Source: Bacteroidota bacterium
GTDB taxonomy: Bacteria; Bacteroidota; Bacteroidia; Bacteroidales; Dysgonomonadaceae
DNA: 10,696 nucleotides
Assembly (NCBI GenBank): GCA_023437305.1
Contig: JAEZGN010000024.1
Coordinates: 1-10,696, forward strand
Direction of reading: 5' to 3'
Made by a program: the position numbers and the translations under genes. This document shows positions 7,387-10,696 of this stretch, piece after piece (the stretch's first letter is position 1; the number at the start of each line of letters is the position of its first letter). The notes under the pieces are model-generated. The model was not told the origin of the DNA. It worked only from the letters and a program-made list of their open reading frames with translations, and ran no database searches.

Positions 7387-8283
7387 ATGAGATTACAAAA
7401 ACTGCTTACGAATCATTTTGATATCACGATTAAAATAATAGGAACTATATTTCTTATCGAATTAATCTTGTGTTTAAAATATATAGATATTAATTCATCT
7501 AAATTATTTATTATTGGTGGAGTTGTTGGATTAATAGTATCATCTACGGTGATTGGAGCTTTTATTTCAATCATTTATTTAAATTGGTTACAGCCTCTAG
7601 GCAAATATCTTGAACAAAAGCATCCTGTAACATTAATTTCTCTTTTTTTATTGTTTGGTTGTGGTTTACTATTCTTTCATTTTTATAAAATTGAAGCAAC
7701 ATTTTTACCATTAACTTTTATATGCTACAGTCTGTGGGGGGCTTTGTTTGTTTTTTCCTTGATTGTAATATTTTATATATCAAGAAGAAATAAGGAAAAG
7801 TTAGAAATTGAAACTGATGAAAATATAGCAGATATAGAAATTTGCACGTTTATTAAAGATTTAATAAATACAGAATCAGACATCCAGATAACACCGATCA
7901 ATCCTAATAACTACAATATAGAAAAACTTTATATTGGATTATCGAATATAAAGAACATTCAAATTGAAGGTGATTTAAATTCATTTAAAGCTTTCCTCTC
8001 TTTACAAGAACCCAAAACTAAACTATCCTACAGAGGAGAAATGGCTGCTCTTTTTCGACTACTAATTGTAGTATTTAAATTAAATAGCGAAAAGGGGTCA
8101 TCAAATCAATATATTGTTGACTTCATTCAAAAATATTTTACCATAAAAGACAATAAAATTATAACGACAAAATTTGGAGAATACAAATATGAGTGTCGAA
8201 AAAAAGAAAAAATATTCATTGAGACTAAAAAACAAGTGAATGCTTTATTATCTGATTGTGAGATTGATACTAAAAGTATTTAA
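7387..8283 (+). CDS. Four-helix membrane protein of unknown function
   Basis: This 298-residue protein has four hydrophobic helices at about 14-32, 40-66, 81-101 and 107-131, then a basic RRNKEK and a soluble, charged domain of about 165 residues. By the positive-inside rule the long C-terminal domain should face the cytoplasm. Within it, residues ~216-265 (RGEMAALFRLLIVVF, then YIVDFIQKYFTIKDNK) loosely resemble the end segments of RteC-like proteins on Bacteroidetes mobile elements, but this is a weak impression. No catalytic motif is evident. Its ATG is 11 bases after the recombinase stop, so the two are probably co-transcribed. Strong AT bias matches the following genes, suggesting common cargo of one element. 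Function is not known. Confidence 0.8.
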   Translation: MRLQKLLTNHFDITIKIIGTIFLIELILCLKYIDINSSKLFIIGGVVGLIVSSTVIGAFISIIYLNWLQPLGKYLEQKHPVTLISLFLLFGCGLLFFHFYKIEATFLPLTFICYSLWGALFVFSLIVIFYISRRNKEKLEIETDENIADIEICTFIKDLINTESDIQITPINPNNYNIEKLYIGLSNIKNIQIEGDLNSFKAFLSLQEPKTKLSYRGEMAALFRLLIVVFKLNSEKGSSNQYIVDFIQKYFTIKDNKIITTKFGEYKYECRKKEKIFIETKKQVNALLSDCEIDTKSI

Positions 8284-8298
8284 GGATACTTTTAGTAT
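8267..8298. repeat. 13-base perfect inverted repeat across the stop codon
   Basis: Arms ATACTAAAAGTAT (8267-8279) and ATACTTTTAGTAT (8286-8298) are separated by six bases and overlap the TAA of the membrane-protein gene. There is no following T-run and the stem is AT-rich, so a terminator role is doubtful. Its core TAAAAGTAT recurs just before the next gene. Confidence 0.7.
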
Positions 8299-8349
8299 AC
8301 TTATCAAATATCATTCAAATAATATTCAATTCAACTTTTCTTTGTATAA

Positions 8350-8386
8350 CGAATGCATTCGGTTAAATAACAACCAATAAAAGTAT
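8350..8386. promoter_or_regulatory. Candidate operator region of the excisionase-like gene
   Basis: CGAATGCATTCG at 8350-8361 is a perfect 12-base palindrome. TAAAAGTAT at 8378-8386 is a further copy of the sequence in the inverted repeat at 8267-8298. Both lie within 45 bases of the ATG at 8392. This arrangement fits autoregulation by the small HTH protein it precedes, or binding by a recombination directionality factor. It is inferred from sequence only, and no confident -33/-7 pair was placed. Confidence 0.4.
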
Positions 8387-8391
8387 AAGTT

Positions 8392-8670
8392 ATGAATAAA
8401 GAAAAATCAACAAAAGAGTATCTTTCTGAGATCCAAAAAACGCTATTAGGATTAAAAGATGTATTATCTTTTAAGGAAGCTTGTGTATATACAGGTATAA
8501 GCCCAAATTATATGTATCGGTTAACATCTACAAACTCTATTCCATTCTCAAAAAGCCGGAAATTTATATTCTTTGATCGTAAAAGACTTGACGAAAGGCT
8601 AATTGAAAGCCCTCGTAAGACTAAGAAAGAAATTGAACAGGAAGCAATGCCCCATATTGCTAAAAAATAG
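8392..8670 (+). CDS. Excisionase/MerR-type helix-turn-helix DNA-binding protein
   Basis: This 92-residue protein has a single winged HTH domain of the HTH_17/excisionase type at residues ~25-70: LSFKEACVYTGISPNYMYRL is the helix-turn-helix, followed by the wing and IFFDRKRLDERL. Such proteins in Bacteroidetes elements act as excisionases (directionality factors for the tyrosine recombinase) or as small regulators. The tail (residues 72-92) is basic and may add DNA contacts. It lies downstream of the recombinase and membrane-protein genes and is preceded by its own 108-base intergenic region with repeats, so it probably has its own promoter. Whether it is a true Xis or a regulator cannot be read from sequence. 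Confidence 0.8.
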   Translation: MNKEKSTKEYLSEIQKTLLGLKDVLSFKEACVYTGISPNYMYRLTSTNSIPFSKSRKFIFFDRKRLDERLIESPRKTKKEIEQEAMPHIAKK

Positions 8671-8710
8671 CCTATCCTCATTTAACAATTAATTTTAATT
8701 TAACATATAG

Positions 8711-8728
8711 TACATGACTAATCATGTA
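8711..8728. repeat. 7-base inverted repeat upstream of the DUF4373 gene
   Basis: TACATGA (8711-8717) and TCATGTA (8722-8728) are separated by CTAA, 41 bases before the ATG at 8770. It could be an operator or part of the promoter region. The element is short and in AT-rich DNA, so chance is possible. Confidence 0.35.
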
Positions 8729-8769
8729 TAAGGCTCTTATTGCTTTTTCTAAACGAAATCAATGAAACA

Positions 8770-9462
8770 ATGAATATAAGAAAAGATATATGCTATTTCT
8801 CGCATGATAGTAACGCAAAGGATGATCCTAAGTGCGTACTTCTTATTGAGCAACTGGGATTAGAGGGGTATGGAATATTCTGGGTTCTTGTAGAAACATT
8901 ACGAGAACGCCCAGACTTTAAATATCCCTTGATGCTAGTCTCCGCTCTAGCAAGAAGATATAATACAACTGCAGAGAAAATGAAAACTGTTATAGGTTCC
9001 TATGGATTATTTCAGATCGAGAATGATGAGTTCTTTTTTTCTGAAAGTCTTAATCGCCGAATGAACATATTTCTGGATAAAAAGAAAAGATTATCCGAAG
9101 TAGGAAGAAAAAGGAATGAAAAGCGATGGAAAATAACACAGCGATCGCCAAGCGATGACACAGCAATCGCAAATAAAGAAAAAGAAATAAAAGAAAATAC
9201 TCTCTTCGAGAGTAATAGTAAGGAGGGAATTAATCTTTTAGAAAAATTACCTCCGGAAGATGGCATTAATAGAAATTGGGATGGATTAAAGCGTCATTTA
9301 GGAAGTTTCAAAGGCGATATTGCCGATAAGAACGTAATTGTTATTTTATCGAATTACGGAGAAATAAACCATCCTATTTGGAGACTGTTATCTGAAATAC
9401 AAAATAGCAATGGAAAGATCCGTTCTCCCCTTTCTTTTCTTTTATCAAAACTAAATCAATAA
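8770..9462 (+). CDS. DUF4373 (Lin1244/Lin1753-like) replication-type protein
   Basis: The N-terminal ~100 residues match the DUF4373 domain found in phage and mobile-element proteins: YFSHDSNAKDDPKCVLLIEQ, LGLEGYGIFWVLVETLRE and a helical part ending in YGLFQIENDEFFFSESL. This is a winged-helix-type DNA-binding module usually next to replication or primase-like functions. A linker rich in charged residues (~100-150) follows, then a separate C-terminal helical segment (RNWDGLKRHLGSFK to SPLSFLLSKL) that may recruit a partner, as in DnaD-like proteins. I chose ATG 8770 over the upstream ATG 8740 because DUF4373 proteins begin shortly before the YF segment, giving 230 residues. It is followed after 3 bases by the next gene, so the two are almost certainly one transcript. 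Confidence 0.75.
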   Translation: MNIRKDICYFSHDSNAKDDPKCVLLIEQLGLEGYGIFWVLVETLRERPDFKYPLMLVSALARRYNTTAEKMKTVIGSYGLFQIENDEFFFSESLNRRMNIFLDKKKRLSEVGRKRNEKRWKITQRSPSDDTAIANKEKEIKENTLFESNSKEGINLLEKLPPEDGINRNWDGLKRHLGSFKGDIADKNVIVILSNYGEINHPIWRLLSEIQNSNGKIRSPLSFLLSKLNQ

Positions 9463-9465
9463 ATT

Positions 9466-9771
9466 ATGAATAAAGAAGAAGCTAACGAATTATTAAAAAC
9501 TAGTTTAATGAAGATCAGTTTTCCTATTGGAATAGTCGAAGTCTGTAAATTTCAAATAGACAATGAGCCACGTTTTGTAACTGTCTATGCGCACATGACT
9601 ACCGATCTAGCGAGATATGAAATTGAAACAAATGCAGATGGTTATTGTCTAAGCTTTTTCGCTAATATGGAGCAAGATACATGGTATCGTAGCACTTTTG
9701 ACGAAATAAATCAAGTCATTCAAGCATTAAGAATCATAAATAACTACAACGAAGAAAATAATAAGCTTTAA
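9466..9771 (+). CDS. Small hypothetical protein (101 residues)
   Basis: I do not recognise this family. The protein is soluble, with no signal or membrane segment. It starts with a charged helix (MNKEEANELLKTSLMK), then probable beta strands (GIVEVCKF, RFVTVYAHM, RYEIETNADGYCLSFF), and ends with an acidic helix (FDEINQVIQALRIINNYN). An alpha/beta fold seems likely. It lies 3 bases after the DUF4373 gene and 18 bases before the outer-membrane gene, so it is translationally linked to the replication-type gene and may be an accessory protein of the element. Its codon use and AT content match those of its upstream neighbours. Confidence 0.7.
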   Translation: MNKEEANELLKTSLMKISFPIGIVEVCKFQIDNEPRFVTVYAHMTTDLARYEIETNADGYCLSFFANMEQDTWYRSTFDEINQVIQALRIINNYNEENNKL

Positions 9772-9789
9772 TAATCAATAATTTACATT

Positions 9790-10696
9790 ATGAAAACAAA
9801 TATCAAACTACAAATTATAATCATATTTTCATCAGTGCTAAACTTGTCATTGTCGGCACAAACCGCACATTCAGTACGAAATATCGCTCGAGACGCATCC
9901 ACAGAAATAGATGCAGTATATACCAATCCCGCAGGATTAGTAAAGCTTTCTGATGGATTACATATTTCAATAAATAATCAGAGCATATTTCAAAAGAACG
10001 AAATACAATCAGATAATGCTCTGTTCTTAGGTAATGGAGGAGAGAGTAAAAAGAGTTTCAAAAGTAAAGCAAACTCAATCATTATTCCTAATGTCTTAGC
10101 TGCATATAAAAAAGATAAATGGATCATTTCAACAGGATTAGGAATATCAAATAGTGATAAGTTGAAATTCACACAAGGAATACCCTCTTTTGAAGCCCCA
10201 ATAGCTTCACTTCCCGCAATCCTGACAAGTACAGGAATAGAAACAAATAAATATTCTTTGAATTCCGGTATTGAAAAGAAATCATACACTTACAATCTAC
10301 AGTTTGGGGCTAGTTATGCTTTTAATAAAACATTTTCAGTGTATGGGGGCTTACGTTTCAACTTGATAAATAACACCTATAATGGCTTTATAACAGATAT
10401 ACAGATAAACCCACAGCATCCGATATTAAACCCTGACGGACAAATGATATCAGCTTATGAGTTTTTCAATACTACTGGACAATTCGAGATAACAGGATCA
10501 TTAAGAGATAATAATATCGATGTTACTCAAAACGGATTCGGTATCTCTCCCATCATAGGAGTAAATATAAGTCATGAAAAACTAAATATCGGTGTCAGAT
10601 ACGAATTTAAGACTAAAATAGAAATTGAGAATAGCACAAAAGTAGATGATATAGGCTCTTATCCTGATGGTGTAAAATCGCCTGACGATATCCCTG
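9790..10696 (+). CDS. FadL/OmpP1-family outer membrane transport protein (3' partial)
   Basis: ATG at 9790 opens a frame that stays open to the window edge (302 codons). Residues 1-24 are a signal peptide (hydrophobic IIIIFSSVL, ending SLSAQ). The mature start contains the FadL signature ASTEIDAVYTNPAGLVKLSDG, where the NPAG loop (46-49) is part of the N-terminal hatch. The rest shows alternating beta strands of a barrel (for example SYTYNLQFGASYAFN, FSVYGGLRFNLI, GFGISPIIGVNI, LNIGVRYEFKT). FadL-type proteins form 14-strand outer-membrane barrels for long-chain fatty acids or other hydrophobic molecules, and the family is usually 400-500 residues, so about a third is missing here. It follows the element genes by only 18 bases, and co-transcription is possible. 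Confidence 0.85.
   Translation, partial: MKTNIKLQIIIIFSSVLNLSLSAQTAHSVRNIARDASTEIDAVYTNPAGLVKLSDGLHISINNQSIFQKNEIQSDNALFLGNGGESKKSFKSKANSIIIPNVLAAYKKDKWIISTGLGISNSDKLKFTQGIPSFEAPIASLPAILTSTGIETNKYSLNSGIEKKSYTYNLQFGASYAFNKTFSVYGGLRFNLINNTYNGFITDIQINPQHPILNPDGQMISAYEFFNTTGQFEITGSLRDNNIDVTQNGFGISPIIGVNISHEKLNIGVRYEFKTKIEIENSTKVDDIGSYPDGVKSPDDIP

Noticed and set aside
9990..10289. 99-residue minus-strand frame inside the FadL gene
   Set aside because: It is antisense to a beta-barrel gene with a clear family signature and has no features of its own.
1..10696. CRISPR array, rRNA, complete insertion sequence
   Set aside because: No regularly spaced repeats, no rRNA-like segments, and no transposase with terminal inverted repeats were found on either strand.

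Overview
The window looks like a Bacteroidetes (Bacteroides / Phocaeicola / Parabacteroides-like) chromosome. It is AT-rich, its start codons lack Shine-Dalgarno sequences, and it carries typical gut-Bacteroidetes families: a Gfo/Idh/MocA oxidoreductase, GH2 and GH123 glycoside hydrolases, a DUF4373 protein, a Bacteroidetes tyrosine recombinase and a FadL-type porin. The genus is inferred from protein style only.

Positions 1-3600 are mostly a gene graveyard. The window opens inside the 3' end of a Gfo/Idh/MocA-family gene. It continues with the first 57 codons of a secreted GH2 beta-galactosidase that then breaks off, a long decayed superfamily-1 helicase on the minus strand (about 608-2170) with several frameshifts and a mutated Walker A motif, a 400-base empty stretch, a small unassigned minus-strand frame, and a frameshifted OmpA-domain protein in a locally GC-richer patch that ends at a clear rho-independent terminator.

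Positions 3826-5592 (minus) hold the only intact metabolic gene: a 588-residue secreted DUF4091/GH123-type glycoside hydrolase. It probably belongs functionally with the sugar-related genes at the left edge. The roughly 480 bases upstream contain a 14-base palindrome near its start and only weak protein remnants.

Positions 6069-6800 are a junction region. It holds a perfect 45-base palindrome (21-base arms, 3-base loop), a nonsense-interrupted minus-strand gene of unknown family, and a short imperfect repeat. Base composition is higher in GC than on either side.

Positions 6824-9771 look like the remains of a small integrated element, all on the plus strand: a tyrosine recombinase reduced to its catalytic domain, a four-helix membrane protein of unknown function directly behind it, an excisionase-type helix-turn-helix protein preceded by repeats and a palindrome that may be its operator, a DUF4373 replication-type protein, and a 101-residue unknown protein. 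An outer-membrane FadL/OmpP1 family gene starts 18 bases later and runs off the right edge. Recombinase, excisionase-like and replication-like proteins together suggest an integrative element. The membrane protein and the 101-residue protein are the parts with no assigned function. No rRNA, tRNA or CRISPR array was seen.
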